A stretch of 64,000 bases of DNA, taken from contig NZ_BJOG01000001.1 of assembly GCF_006540085.1 (NCBI RefSeq), forward strand, positions 682,001-746,000, in the 5' to 3' direction. The DNA is from Microbacterium oxydans. Its GTDB lineage: Bacteria; Actinomycetota; Actinomycetes; Actinomycetales; Microbacteriaceae. The translations under genes and the position numbers were made by a program. A model generated the notes under the pieces. That model worked only from the letters and a program-made list of their open reading frames with translations, did no database searches and had not been told where the DNA came from. Position 1 is the first letter of the stretch. Each line of letters begins with the position of its first letter. Of this stretch, positions 33,380 through 41,665 are shown one piece after another.

Positions 33380-33954
33380 GGGCGTCTCCCTTCCGCAGCG
33401 TCCGCCACGATCTTGGCGATGCGCGCCGCCCGGGTCTCCGGTCTCTTGGCCATCGCGATGTGGGTGAGTCCGAACTTCTTCACCGACTTCGGGAATGCGT
33501 CCCAGTTCGCGCGCGCGACGGGCAGAGCATCGAGCGCGGTGGTGAGTTCGTCCGGCTCGATACCCGCCTCCGGTCCGTCGAGCACGGTCCACGAGCCGTT
33601 CGCCTTCGCCGTCTCCAGCGCTCGGATGCCGGCGGGTGCGAGCATTCCTGCCGCTTCCAGTTCGGCGATGCGCGCCTTGTTGGTGGCCGCCCACCCGCTG
33701 CCGGGACGCCGCGGCGAGAACCACTGCCCGTTGGCGCGGTCGTCCGTCCCGTCGCCGAACACGCGCACGGGGCCGTCGATCCATCCGAAGCAGAGCGCCT
33801 GACGGACGGCATCCTCGTAGCCGACGCCGTCCGACGCCCCGCGCACGCTCAGCAGCCAGACCCCCGCCGTGCGCTCGTGATTCTCCTCGAGCCAGGCGCG
33901 CCACGCCGCCGCATCAGCGGCCCGGAACCGTTCCCCCTCGTCCAGCGCGCCCAC
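33376..33954 (-). CDS. YdeI/OmpD-associated family protein
   Basis: 192 residues. Family marks: FRAADAAAWRAWLEENH, YEDAVRQALCFGWIDGPVR (~45-63), FSPRRPGSGWAATNKARI (~80-97) and the C-terminal KSVKKFGLTHIAMAKRPETRAARI (~160-183). Small cytosolic proteins of this family are sometimes called bacteriocin-protection proteins, with little experimental backing. GTG start; the gene follows the HAD-IIA gene by 3 nt. Confidence 0.88.
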   Translation of the reverse strand: MGALDEGERFRAADAAAWRAWLEENHERTAGVWLLSVRGASDGVGYEDAVRQALCFGWIDGPVRVFGDGTDDRANGQWFSPRRPGSGWAATNKARIAELEAAGMLAPAGIRALETAKANGSWTVLDGPEAGIEPDELTTALDALPVARANWDAFPKSVKKFGLTHIAMAKRPETRAARIAKIVADAAEGRRP

Positions 33955-33957
33955 GGG

Positions 33958-34779
33958 CTACTTCTTCGTCTTGCCCGGCTTCACCGTCGTGATCGTCTCG
34001 GTGATCCGCGGCAGCAGGTCGGCCACCGACTGCACGATCTCGTCGGGGCGGAACGGGTACTTCTCGATCTCGGCCTGGTCGCTGATCCCGGTGAGCACCA
34101 GCACGGTGTGCAGGCCCGCCTCGATGCCGGCGACGACGTCGGTGTCCATGCGGTCGCCGATCATGCCCGTTCGCTTCGAGTGCGCGCCGATCTTGTTCAG
34201 CGCCGAGCGGAACATCATGGGGTTCGGCTTGCCGACGACGTAGGGCTCCTTGCCCGTGGCCTTCGTGATGAGGGCGGCGATGGCTCCGGTGGCCGGCAGC
34301 GGACCGTCGGTGCTCGGCCCCGTGGCGTCGGGGTTCGTCACGATGAAGCGTGCGCCGCCGATGATGAGCCGGATCGCCTTCGTGATCGCCTCGAAGGAGT
34401 AGTTGCGCGTCTCGCCGACCACCACGAAGTCCGGGTTCGTCTCGGTCATGATGAAGCCGGCGTCGTGCAGGGCGGTGAGGATGCCGGCCTCGCCGATCAC
34501 GAAGGCCGAGCCGCCGGGGAGCTGCTGCTTCAGGAAGTCGGCTGTCGCGAGCGCCGAGGTCCAGATGCGCTCCTCCGGCACATGCAGGCCGCTGATGCGC
34601 AGGCGTGCGGACAGGTCGCGTGCGGTGAAGATCGAGTTGTTGGTGAGCACCAGGTACGGGATGCCGGCGCTCTCCCATCCGGCGAGCAGTTCGGATGCTC
34701 CGGGGATGGCGTCGTTCTCATGGACGAGCACGCCGTCCATGTCGGTGAGCCAGCATTCGATGTCGTCACGTTTTGCCAT
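33958..34779 (-). CDS. HAD-IIA family hydrolase, NagD-like
   Basis: 273 residues. Motif I CWLTDMDGVLVHE (~8-20), motif II LVLTNNSIF (~44-52), a C2 cap (~80-190) and motif IV MIGDRMDTDVVAGIEAGL (~215-232). NagD-like enzymes dephosphorylate ribonucleotides or phosphosugars in the cytosol. ATG 34779 is chosen because TAGGCT lies 6 nt upstream; the in-frame GTG at 34785 falls inside that gap. Heads a three-gene minus-strand unit with the YdeI-like and small membrane proteins. Confidence 0.9.
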   Translation of the reverse strand: MAKRDDIECWLTDMDGVLVHENDAIPGASELLAGWESAGIPYLVLTNNSIFTARDLSARLRISGLHVPEERIWTSALATADFLKQQLPGGSAFVIGEAGILTALHDAGFIMTETNPDFVVVGETRNYSFEAITKAIRLIIGGARFIVTNPDATGPSTDGPLPATGAIAALITKATGKEPYVVGKPNPMMFRSALNKIGAHSKRTGMIGDRMDTDVVAGIEAGLHTVLVLTGISDQAEIEKYPFRPDEIVQSVADLLPRITETITTVKPGKTKK

Positions 34780-34785
34780 GTGCAC

Positions 34786-34791
34786 AGCCTA
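34786..34791 (-). promoter_or_regulatory. -10 hexamer TAGGCT, leaderless NagD-like gene
   Basis: Ends 6 nt before ATG 34779 on the minus strand; no ribosome-binding site between. Confidence 0.5.
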
Positions 34792-34811
34792 GGGGCCGCA
34801 CCTTTCCGGCG

Positions 34812-35441
34812 TCAGGCCGTGAGCCAGATCGCGTCGGCGGCGTGCGCGACCTCGGCCTCCGCGCCGCCGACGGAGAAGCCGCCGTCGGTCACCTCGACCT
34901 CGACGCCCACGGCGATCCCGGCAGCTTCGACGGCGCGGAGCACCTCGGGGTCCTGGTCGCTCACCCGCAGCACGCGGCCGACGTGTCCGACAGGGGCATC
35001 GGCGAGCAGCACGAACGGAGCGCGTTCGATGCGGCCCTCGGCGTCCGGGATCGCGTCGCCGTGCGGGTCGAAGCGGGGGCGTCCCAGGCGCGCATCGATG
35101 CCCTCCAGCAGCCGGTCGCTGATGGTGTGCTCGAGCACCTCGGCCTCGTCGTGCACCTCGTCCCAGCCGTAGTCGAACTCCTGCACCAGCCAGGTCTCGA
35201 CCAGGCGGTGCCGGCGCACCATGGCCAGCGCGCGCTTCGTCCCTGCCTCGGTCAATCGCACCGCTCCGTAGGGCACGTGCGAGACGAGTCCGGCGGCGGC
35301 GAGCTTCTTCACCATCTCGGTGACCGACGATGGCGCGATGCCGAGCTTCGCGGCCAGCACCGAGGGGGTGATCGGTGCGTCCTGCCACTCGGTATGCGCG
35401 TAGACGGTCTTCAGATAGTCGTCAGCTGCAGGGGATGCCAC
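34812..35441 (-). CDS. mntR: DtxR/MntR-family metal-dependent repressor
   Basis: 209 residues. Winged helix (~5-65: DDYLKTVYAHTEWQDAPIT, LAAKLGIAPSSVTEMVKKLA), metal-binding dimerisation domain (~66-140: HRLVETWLVQEFDYGWDEVHDEAEVLEH with the His/Glu ligands) and a C-terminal FeoA/SH3-like domain (~150-209). It represses metal uptake when Mn or Fe is plentiful. The Asp/Met positions that separate MntR from DtxR were not resolved; the manganese transporter 5 kb away with palindromic sites suggests MntR. GTG 35441 has TAGGCT 6 nt upstream. Confidence 0.85.
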   Translation of the reverse strand: MASPAADDYLKTVYAHTEWQDAPITPSVLAAKLGIAPSSVTEMVKKLAAAGLVSHVPYGAVRLTEAGTKRALAMVRRHRLVETWLVQEFDYGWDEVHDEAEVLEHTISDRLLEGIDARLGRPRFDPHGDAIPDAEGRIERAPFVLLADAPVGHVGRVLRVSDQDPEVLRAVEAAGIAVGVEVEVTDGGFSVGGAEAEVAHAADAIWLTA

Positions 35442-35447
35442 CCGCCC

Positions 35448-35453
35448 AGCCTA
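35448..35453 (-). promoter_or_regulatory. -10 hexamer TAGGCT, leaderless mntR
   Basis: Ends 6 nt before GTG 35441. It overlaps the stop codon of the TetR-family gene upstream on the same strand. Confidence 0.5.
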
Positions 35454-36107
35454 CGTGGTGCTCTCGCGCGCCCATGCGGTGAGTCCGTGGATGAGCGCCC
35501 GCACACCGATCTCGAACGTGCGGCGGGCGGGGTCGGTGCTGAGCCGGGCCCTGGCGGCCTCGGCCTCGGCGAAGGTCGGGAACTGCGGGGCGAGCTCTCC
35601 CGGTGCCATGTTGTCGGCGGGGGCGAGGGCGTCCAGCGCGGAGCCGATGATGAACGACTCCAGTGCCACGATGGCGTCCACGATGGTCTCGGTGGGCCAC
35701 TCGTCGTGCGCGAGCAGGCGTGCGATCTGGTCGTAGTCGGCGAACGAGCCTTCGTCGGCATCGATCGGCGAGGTGGCGAGCATCACCATGGCCTCCGGTG
35801 CGGCGATCGCGGCGTCGCGGTAGCTGTGCGCCCAGGTGAGCAGTGCGTCCTCGACGGGCAGCTCGTGGAGGACGGGGGAGACGAGCGCACGGCTGACCTG
35901 CCCGCGCATGGCCCGGATCACGGCGTCCCGGTTTGCGAAGTGGTGATAGAGCGCGGAGGTGCGCACGCCGAGCGATTCCGCGAGTGCGGTCATGGTGAAC
36001 TGTCGCGGCGTGCGCTGGGCGCTCAGCCGGAACGCGGCCTTGAGGATGCGCTCCTCGGTGAGCACCTGGGTCGACGGCCGCCCGACGCTGCGCGGAGATT
36101 TCGTCAT
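35451..36107 (-). CDS. TetR/AcrR-family transcriptional regulator
   Basis: 218 residues. N-terminal TetR helix-turn-helix (~14-60: ERILKAAFRLSAQ, FTMTALAESLGVRTSALYHHFANRDAVIRAM) and a TetR_C-like ligand domain. Divergent from the amidohydrolase/NhaC pair with an AT-rich 19-bp palindrome between, so it probably represses that pair and itself; the ligand would be a substrate of the amidohydrolase. The tail residues overlap the mntR promoter. Confidence 0.88.
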   Translation of the reverse strand: MTKSPRSVGRPSTQVLTEERILKAAFRLSAQRTPRQFTMTALAESLGVRTSALYHHFANRDAVIRAMRGQVSRALVSPVLHELPVEDALLTWAHSYRDAAIAAPEAMVMLATSPIDADEGSFADYDQIARLLAHDEWPTETIVDAIVALESFIIGSALDALAPADNMAPGELAPQFPTFAEAEAARARLSTDPARRTFEIGVRALIHGLTAWARESTT

Positions 36108-36139
36108 CGTGCTCGATTCTGCTCAGGTGTCTGGTATTT

Positions 36140-36158
36140 TATTGAAACTCTTTCAATA
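36140..36158. promoter_or_regulatory. 19-bp palindrome, TetR operator candidate
   Basis: Arms TATTGAA and TTCAATA (7 bp, perfect) around 5 bp, in the 81-bp gap between the TetR gene and the amidohydrolase. It is the only AT-rich patch there and would cover the promoters of both genes. Confidence 0.6.
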
Positions 36159-36188
36159 CTGAACTCTTCAACGGACGAAGGCACAGTC

Positions 36189-37802
36189 ATGACCGGTTTC
36201 GACGCCGACACCATTGTCACCGGCGCACGCGTGGTGACGATGGACCCGCGCCGCCCGTTCGCCACAGCCTTCGCCGTGCGCGAAGGGCGCTTCCTCGCGG
36301 TCGGGGACGATGCGCTGGTCCGAGAGCTGCGCGGACCTCGCACCCGCGTACGCGATCTCGGTGGAGCGGCCGTCACGCCTGGCCTCATCGACGCGCACCT
36401 GCATCCGATCCAGGGGATCGAGCTGACGGCGGGCATCGACCTCGGCGGTCTGACCACCGGGGCGGCGCTGCTCGCCGCCCTTCGCGTCGAGGCCGACCGC
36501 GCGCTCGCCGAAGATGCGGACCCGTGGGTGCGCGGCTGGAATCTCGACTACGACGTGTTCCACGACCTGCCGATGACCGCCGCCGCGATCGAGGACGCGG
36601 TGCGCGGACTCCCGGCGCTGCTCATCGTGTTCGACGGGCACACCGCTCTCGCCAGCCGCGCCGGCCTGGCCCGGGCGGGCATCACCGGCGCACGCGCGTT
36701 CGAGGATTCGTCGTGCGTGGTCGTCGATGCCGACGGCCACCCCACAGGGGAGCTGCGCGAACTCGGCGCCTACGAGCCGGTACGTCTGAGCGCGCCCGCC
36801 CGGACCCGTGAGCAGACCCTTGCCATCGGGCACGACCTGCTGCGCGGACTGCGCGACTCCGGACTCACCGGCGGCACGATCATGGACGGCGGCTTCGCCA
36901 CGCTCGATCTGCTCGATGCTCTGGAGCAGGGTCCGGGTCTTCCCGTCCGCATCGTCTCGGCGATCGACCACGAGCCCGGCTTCGACGAGGAACGGACGAT
37001 CGAGAACCTGCGGATGCGGGACCGACGCGGCGAGCGCTGGCGGGGCGGATCGGTCAAGCTCTACGCCGACGGCGTGGTCGAGACGGGGACCGCCTGGCTG
37101 CACGCGCCCGATTCCGCCGGCGAGGGACTGGAGCCGTTCTGGAAGGACGTGGCCGCGTACGGCCGCACCGTGCGCCGATACACCGAGGCCGGGTTCCAGG
37201 TCGCGACGCACGCGATCGGCGACCGGGCGGTGGGCGAGGTCGTCGACGCGTACCTCGCGGCCGGCGTACGCAGCGCTTCCGGCGCCCCGCATCGTATCGA
37301 GCACCTCGAGACGACGACCGACCGCGATGTCGCTCGCATCGCCGCCGCCGGGATCACCGCCTCGATGCAGCCCCTGCACATGCAGTGGCGCAAGGCGGAC
37401 GGCTCGGACGACTGGTCGCACCGGCTCGGACCCGAGCGTGCCGCGCGCGCGTGGCGGGTGCGCGACTACTGGGATGCGGGAGCCCCTCTCGCCCTCGGGT
37501 CGGACTGGCCCATCGCGCAGAACGATGCTCGTATCGGCCTCGCATGGTCGATGCTGCGCCGACGGCCCGGTGACCCTGATGCGCCCGTGTTCGAGCCCGA
37601 CCAGGTGCTCACCCCGTACCAGGCGCTGCACGGCTACACCGTGGGCGCCGCCCTGGCTCAGGGAGATGCCGACCTCGGCCGCATCGCCCCGGGGTTCAAG
37701 GCCGACTACGCCGTGTGGGCGGAGAACCCGCTGCACGTCTCCCCGGACGACCTCCCCGACCTTCCCGTACAGGGGACGGTCGTCGGCGGCGTCGAGCCCT
37801 GA
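36189..37802 (+). CDS. Amidohydrolase family protein, YtcJ-like (TIM-barrel metal hydrolase)
   Basis: 537 residues. IVTGARVVTMDPRRPFATAF and GGAAVTPGLIDAHLHPI (metal His pair ~66-68) open the amidohydrolase_3 fold; KLYADGVVETGTAWLH (~290-305, bridging Lys region), VATHAIGDRAVGEVVDAYL (metal His ~340), PHRIEHLETT (~368) and ALGSDWPIAQ (metal Asp ~438) follow. The family cleaves C-N bonds in amides or ring compounds; substrate unknown. It is followed after 62 nt by a NhaC-type antiporter and preceded by a TetR regulator, suggesting a small regulated uptake-and-hydrolysis unit. Confidence 0.9.
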   Translation: MTGFDADTIVTGARVVTMDPRRPFATAFAVREGRFLAVGDDALVRELRGPRTRVRDLGGAAVTPGLIDAHLHPIQGIELTAGIDLGGLTTGAALLAALRVEADRALAEDADPWVRGWNLDYDVFHDLPMTAAAIEDAVRGLPALLIVFDGHTALASRAGLARAGITGARAFEDSSCVVVDADGHPTGELRELGAYEPVRLSAPARTREQTLAIGHDLLRGLRDSGLTGGTIMDGGFATLDLLDALEQGPGLPVRIVSAIDHEPGFDEERTIENLRMRDRRGERWRGGSVKLYADGVVETGTAWLHAPDSAGEGLEPFWKDVAAYGRTVRRYTEAGFQVATHAIGDRAVGEVVDAYLAAGVRSASGAPHRIEHLETTTDRDVARIAAAGITASMQPLHMQWRKADGSDDWSHRLGPERAARAWRVRDYWDAGAPLALGSDWPIAQNDARIGLAWSMLRRRPGDPDAPVFEPDQVLTPYQALHGYTVGAALAQGDADLGRIAPGFKADYAVWAENPLHVSPDDLPDLPVQGTVVGGVEP

Positions 37803-37864
37803 CCCCGGCTCGCCGCTCCCTCGCGCCCGCATCCTCCACACTCCTTCACACTGAGGTGACCCCC

Positions 37865-39310
37865 ATGCCCGAATTCGGCGCTCTCGCGCTCCTGCCCATC
37901 GTGGTGATCCTGATCGTCGCGGTCGCCACCAGACGCACCCTGTTCGCCCTTTTCTGCGGCACCGTCGCCGGGGCGCTGATCCTCGGCGGCTGGGGCGGCT
38001 TCGACGTCTGGGTCGAGTACACCGGCACAGCCCTCTCCAACGAGACGGCGCAGTGGCTGCTGCTGATCGTCGCGCTGTTCGGCATGCTGATGATGCTGTT
38101 CGAGAAGTCGGGCATCGTCACCGATTTCGCCGACTGGGCCGAGCGGTTCGTCACCTCCCGGCGCAAGTCGCTGGTGCTGACCTTCCTGCTCTCGATCGTG
38201 CTGTTCGTCGACGACTACCTCAACGTGCTCACCACCGGCACATCGATGAAGCGGGTCACCGACCGCTACCGGGTTCCGCGCACCCAGCTCGGCGCGATCA
38301 TGAAGATGACGGCCGCGCCGATCGCCGTCCTCATCCCCGTCTCGACGTGGGCTCTGTTCTTCTCCGGGCTCTTCGAGGCGCAGGGGGTGACCGTCGGCGG
38401 CACCGGCTTCGGGGCGTACCTGCAGGCGATCCCGTTCATCTTCTTCGGTTGGGCAGCCCTGGCCGTCGCCCTCCTGATGAGCGTCGGCTGGCTGCCGAGG
38501 TTCGGCGCGATCAAGCGCGATGCTATCCGTGCCGAGCGCGATGGCGACGTCTTCCCGGTCGGCACGACCGACGAGGAGCGCAGGGCCGAGGGGACGGCTC
38601 TCCTCGCCGAGCTGAAGGCGGACGACCCGGACGGCTCGACGGCGCAGCGCGTGGCGACAGCCCTCGCGACGTCGAACGAGACCGGGAGAAAGCCGCAGCC
38701 GTGGGGATTCCTGATCGCCATGGCCGTGCTCGTCGGAGTGACGATCGCGACGAACGCCAACGTGGTCGCCGGCACCGCCGCGTCTCTCGCGGTGACGATC
38801 GTGATCGTGCTCGTGCAGCGCCGACTCCGCATCCGCGGGGTGCTGGACGCCGCGCTCGAGGGCATCGAGAGCATGCTGTTCGTGATGGTGCTCACCGTGC
38901 TCGCGTTCATGGTGCAGGAGATGAACATCACCCTGCAGCTGGCGGAGTTCGTGATCCAGGTCACCGAGCCCGTGCTCACTCCGGCCCTGCTGCCGGCGAT
39001 CGTGTTCGCGGTGTGCGGCGTCTACGCCTACGCGACGGGATCGTTCTGGGACCTGGCCGCCGTCATCACCCCGGTCGTCCTCCCTCTCGCGATCGCGCTC
39101 GGAGCGGATCCGATCCTCGCGGGTGCCGCCGTGTTCTCCGGTGCGGCGCTCGGCAGCACCACGTGCCTGTACGGCGACGGCATCATCCTCGCGTCGCGGT
39201 CGATCGGCATCAAGCCGATCAATCTGATGCTCGCGATCCTGCCCTACGCGGGGATCGCGGCCGGATTGTCGTTCGTGCTCTACCTGGTGACGGGATTCGT
39301 CACGGCGTAG
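37865..39310 (+). CDS. NhaC-family Na+/H+ antiporter
   Basis: 481 residues with about 11-12 membrane helices. Family features: ALLPIVVILIVAVATRRTLF, LLLIVALFGMLMMLFEKSGIV, FVDDYLNVLTTGTSMKRVTD (~118-137) and the C-terminal half repeat with ATGSFWDLAAVITPVVLPLA (~390-410). A soluble loop of ~60 residues (~215-280) sits in the middle. ATG 37865 has GAGGTGA eight nt upstream. The family holds Na+/H+ antiporters and also malate-lactate antiporters, so with the amidohydrolase it may move an organic substrate (inference). Confidence 0.9.
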   Translation: MPEFGALALLPIVVILIVAVATRRTLFALFCGTVAGALILGGWGGFDVWVEYTGTALSNETAQWLLLIVALFGMLMMLFEKSGIVTDFADWAERFVTSRRKSLVLTFLLSIVLFVDDYLNVLTTGTSMKRVTDRYRVPRTQLGAIMKMTAAPIAVLIPVSTWALFFSGLFEAQGVTVGGTGFGAYLQAIPFIFFGWAALAVALLMSVGWLPRFGAIKRDAIRAERDGDVFPVGTTDEERRAEGTALLAELKADDPDGSTAQRVATALATSNETGRKPQPWGFLIAMAVLVGVTIATNANVVAGTAASLAVTIVIVLVQRRLRIRGVLDAALEGIESMLFVMVLTVLAFMVQEMNITLQLAEFVIQVTEPVLTPALLPAIVFAVCGVYAYATGSFWDLAAVITPVVLPLAIALGADPILAGAAVFSGAALGSTTCLYGDGIILASRSIGIKPINLMLAILPYAGIAAGLSFVLYLVTGFVTA

Positions 39311-39325
39311 TGCCGTCAGCGCGGG

Positions 39326-39625
39326 TTAGTTCGCGACGGCGACCAGGATGCCGAACGCGGCCTGACCCGCGAAGAAAACGACGAGGAACCCGAGGAGCGC
39401 GGCGGCCAGAGACAGGCGGCCGTCGAAGTCCTCGATGTCGGCCATGCCGATCTTGCGTGCCCGGAACGCCAGCACGAGTGTGGCGATTCCGAGGGCGAGC
39501 TGCACCCACGGGCTCGCGAGGTCGATGACCTTCGGGAAAGCGATCAGCACGGCGCCGATCACGCCCGTCGCGAAGCCGGTCCAGGTGAGGATGCGGACGT
39601 TGCGGCGGGCGTTCTCGGCAGACAT
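39326..39625 (-). CDS. Small membrane protein, three helices
   Basis: 99 residues with three hydrophobic stretches (~12-32, ~36-54, ~70-96: LSLAAALLGFLVVFFAGQAAFG). No named family recognised. TAGGCT lies 6 nt before the ATG, supporting expression as a leaderless mRNA. It lies between convergent NhaC and upstream mntH. Confidence 0.72.
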   Translation of the reverse strand: MSAENARRNVRILTWTGFATGVIGAVLIAFPKVIDLASPWVQLALGIATLVLAFRARKIGMADIEDFDGRLSLAAALLGFLVVFFAGQAAFGILVAVAN

Positions 39626-39631
39626 GTGTCG

Positions 39632-39637
39632 AGCCTA
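39632..39637 (-). promoter_or_regulatory. -10 hexamer TAGGCT before small membrane protein
   Basis: Ends 6 nt before ATG 39625; leaderless spacing. Confidence 0.5.
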
Positions 39638-39644
39638 TCCGGGC

Positions 39645-40937
39645 TCAGGCGCCCGTCAGCACCAGCCAGAGCAGGGCGCCGTTGAGCGCGATCAGGAGCA
39701 CGGAGGCGATCACACCTGCCGCCGTCGTCCAGCGGCTGTTCACCCAGGAGCCGAGGGTGCGTCGCTGCGCGGTCAGGGCGACCAGGGGGATCAGTGCGAA
39801 CGGGATCCCGAACGACAGCACCACCTGGCTGAGGACCAGCGCGAGCGTCGGGTCGAAGCCGATGCCGAGGATCACGAGCGCCGGGATCAACGTGACCAGT
39901 CGACGGGCGAGCAGGGGGATGCGCACATGCAGCAGGCCGTGCATGATCTCCGCCCCGGCGTAGGCGCCCACGGAGGTCGACGCCAGCCCTGAGGCGAGCA
40001 GACCCACGGCGAAGAAGGTCGCCACGACCGGCCCGAGTCCGGCAGCGAGCGCGGCGTGCGCGCCCTCCAGGGAGTCGGTGCCCTCGACTCCCGCGAGGTT
40101 CGCGGCGGCGAGCAGCAGGATGCACAGGTTCACGGAGCCGGCGACCACCATGGCGATCGACACGTCCCAGCGGGTGGCCGTGAGCAGGCGGCGGATGCGC
40201 GACGCCTCGGTGCGCACGGCCTCGTCGCCGATGTGGTCGGTCGCGGCGCCGAAGCGGTCGCGGGCCAGGGAGGAGTGCGCGTAGATCGCATGCGGCATGA
40301 TCGTCGCGCCGAGGATGGAGGCGGCGAGCAGGACCGAGCCGGTGTCTTCGAACCGGGGCACCATGCCGCCGATGACGCCCGCCGGGTCGGGGGGCGCGAC
40401 GAACACGCCTGCGACGAAGCCGATCGTGATGATCGCCATGAGCGCGATGATGACGAACTCGAACGGACGGGCACCGCGACGGCTCTGCACCGTGAGCAGG
40501 ATCATCGAGACCGCGCCGGTGATGAGGCCGCCGAGCAGCAGCGGCACGTCGAACAGCAGGTTGAGGGCGACCGCGCCTCCGATGACCTCGGCCAGGTCGG
40601 TCGCCATCGCGACCAGCTCCGCCTGCAGCCAGTATGCACGGCGGGCCCAGGGGCGCGTGAGCCGTGAGCCCAGCAGCTCCGGGAGGCTCTGCCCGGTGAC
40701 GACCCCGAGCTTGGCCGACAGGTACTGGATCAGCCAGGCCATCACGTTGCCCGCGACCACGACCCACACCAGCAGGTAGCCGTACTGCGCCCCTGCGGTC
40801 ATGTTGCTGGCGACGTTGCCGGGGTCCAGATACGCGACGCCCGCGACGAGGGCAGGCCCGAGCAGCCACAGACTGCGCGGAGCCCTGGCCGGGGGAGCGG
40901 TCGGGTTCGTCATCGGAGCGGAAGCATTTTTAGGCAC
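39645..40937 (-). CDS. mntH: Nramp-family divalent metal (Mn2+) transporter
   Basis: 430 residues with 11 membrane helices. Helix 1 has the unwound metal site YLDPGNVASN, helix 6 the MPH motif GATIMPHAIYAHSSL, both diagnostic of Nramp/MntH proton-coupled Mn2+ importers. Two 16-bp inverted repeats of form TTTNGG-N4-CCNAAA lie at the promoter, so it is probably repressed by the MntR protein at 34812. Start: GTG 40937 has TACGGT 6 nt upstream; an in-frame ATG at 40913 is the alternative, giving a leader without clear ribosome site. Confidence 0.93.
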   Translation of the reverse strand: MPKNASAPMTNPTAPPARAPRSLWLLGPALVAGVAYLDPGNVASNMTAGAQYGYLLVWVVVAGNVMAWLIQYLSAKLGVVTGQSLPELLGSRLTRPWARRAYWLQAELVAMATDLAEVIGGAVALNLLFDVPLLLGGLITGAVSMILLTVQSRRGARPFEFVIIALMAIITIGFVAGVFVAPPDPAGVIGGMVPRFEDTGSVLLAASILGATIMPHAIYAHSSLARDRFGAATDHIGDEAVRTEASRIRRLLTATRWDVSIAMVVAGSVNLCILLLAAANLAGVEGTDSLEGAHAALAAGLGPVVATFFAVGLLASGLASTSVGAYAGAEIMHGLLHVRIPLLARRLVTLIPALVILGIGFDPTLALVLSQVVLSFGIPFALIPLVALTAQRRTLGSWVNSRWTTAAGVIASVLLIALNGALLWLVLTGA

Positions 40938-40944
40938 ACCGAAA
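40929..40944. promoter_or_regulatory. MntR-type operator 1 (TTTAGG-N4-CCGAAA)
   Basis: 16-bp near-palindrome overlapping the -10 and start region of mntH. Same layout as operator 2, centre-to-centre 28 bp. Confidence 0.6.
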
Positions 40945-40949
40945 CCGTA
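40944..40949 (-). promoter_or_regulatory. -10 hexamer TACGGT of mntH
   Basis: Ends 6 nt before GTG 40937. An overlapping TACGCT (40954-40949) could serve instead with a later start at ATG 40913. Both lie between the two operators. Confidence 0.4.
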
Positions 40950-40956
40950 GCGTATT

Positions 40957-40972
40957 TTTCGGTGGACCTAAA
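40957..40972. promoter_or_regulatory. MntR-type operator 2 (TTTCGG-N4-CCTAAA)
   Basis: 16-bp near-palindrome upstream of the mntH -10 region, mirror image of operator 1. It also lies about 24 bp before the -10 of the divergent methyltransferase gene. Confidence 0.6.
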
Positions 40973-40995
40973 TATCCCGGAACGTGTGGCGGCGC

Positions 40996-41001
40996 TAGCC
41001 T
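40996..41001 (+). promoter_or_regulatory. -10 hexamer TAGCCT, leaderless TrmH gene
   Basis: Ends 6 nt before ATG 41008. Confidence 0.5.
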
Positions 41002-41007
41002 GGCGAG

Positions 41008-41646
41008 ATGGATGACGCGAGCACAGGATCGATCGCCCAACCCGGGTACGGCGTGGGCCCGTGGCCCGGAGGCGAGACGGCCTGGCCGGAGGGCGAGCAG
41101 TACGACCCTGAGCTCCTGGCGGCGGGGGACACCCGCAACGTGATCGACCGCTACCGCTACTGGCGGATGGAGGCGATCGTCGCCGACCTCGACACCCGGC
41201 GGCATCCGTTCCACGTCGCGATCGAGAACTGGCAGCACGACATGAACATCGGGTCGATCGTGCGCAGCGCCAATGCGTTCCTCGCCGACACCGTGCACAT
41301 CATCGGCCGCCGCCGCTGGAACAAGCGCGGTGCGATGGTCACCGACCGCTACCAGCACGTCGTGCACCACGAAGACGTCGAGACGTTCGCCGCCTGGGCT
41401 GCGGCCGAAGGAGTCCCGATCATCGCGGTCGACAACGTCGAGGGAGCGGTACCCGTCGACAAGGCCGATCTGCCGCAGCGCTGCGTGCTGCTGTTCGGGC
41501 AGGAGGGGCCCGGCCTCTCGGCCGAGGCGCTCGCCGCTGCGTCCGCCCACATCGAGATCACCCAGTACGGATCCACGCGCTCGATCAACGCCAGCGCCGC
41601 GGCCGCCGTGATCATGTACGAGTGGTGCCGGAGATACGCGGCCTGA
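41008..41646 (+). CDS. TrmH/SpoU-family RNA 2'-O-methyltransferase
   Basis: 212 residues, SPOUT trefoil-knot fold: NWQHDMNIGSIVRSANAF (motif 1, ~73-90), CVLLFGQEGPGLSAEAL (motif 2, ~155-172) and TQYGSTRSINASAAAAVIMYEW (motif 3, here split ~182-204). It transfers methyl from SAM to a ribose 2'-OH of tRNA or rRNA; which site cannot be told. Leaderless promoter; shares the intergenic region with mntH. Confidence 0.9.
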   Translation: MDDASTGSIAQPGYGVGPWPGGETAWPEGEQYDPELLAAGDTRNVIDRYRYWRMEAIVADLDTRRHPFHVAIENWQHDMNIGSIVRSANAFLADTVHIIGRRRWNKRGAMVTDRYQHVVHHEDVETFAAWAAAEGVPIIAVDNVEGAVPVDKADLPQRCVLLFGQEGPGLSAEALAAASAHIEITQYGSTRSINASAAAAVIMYEWCRRYAA

Positions 41647-41665
41647 ACCCGGCTCGTGTGATCGG

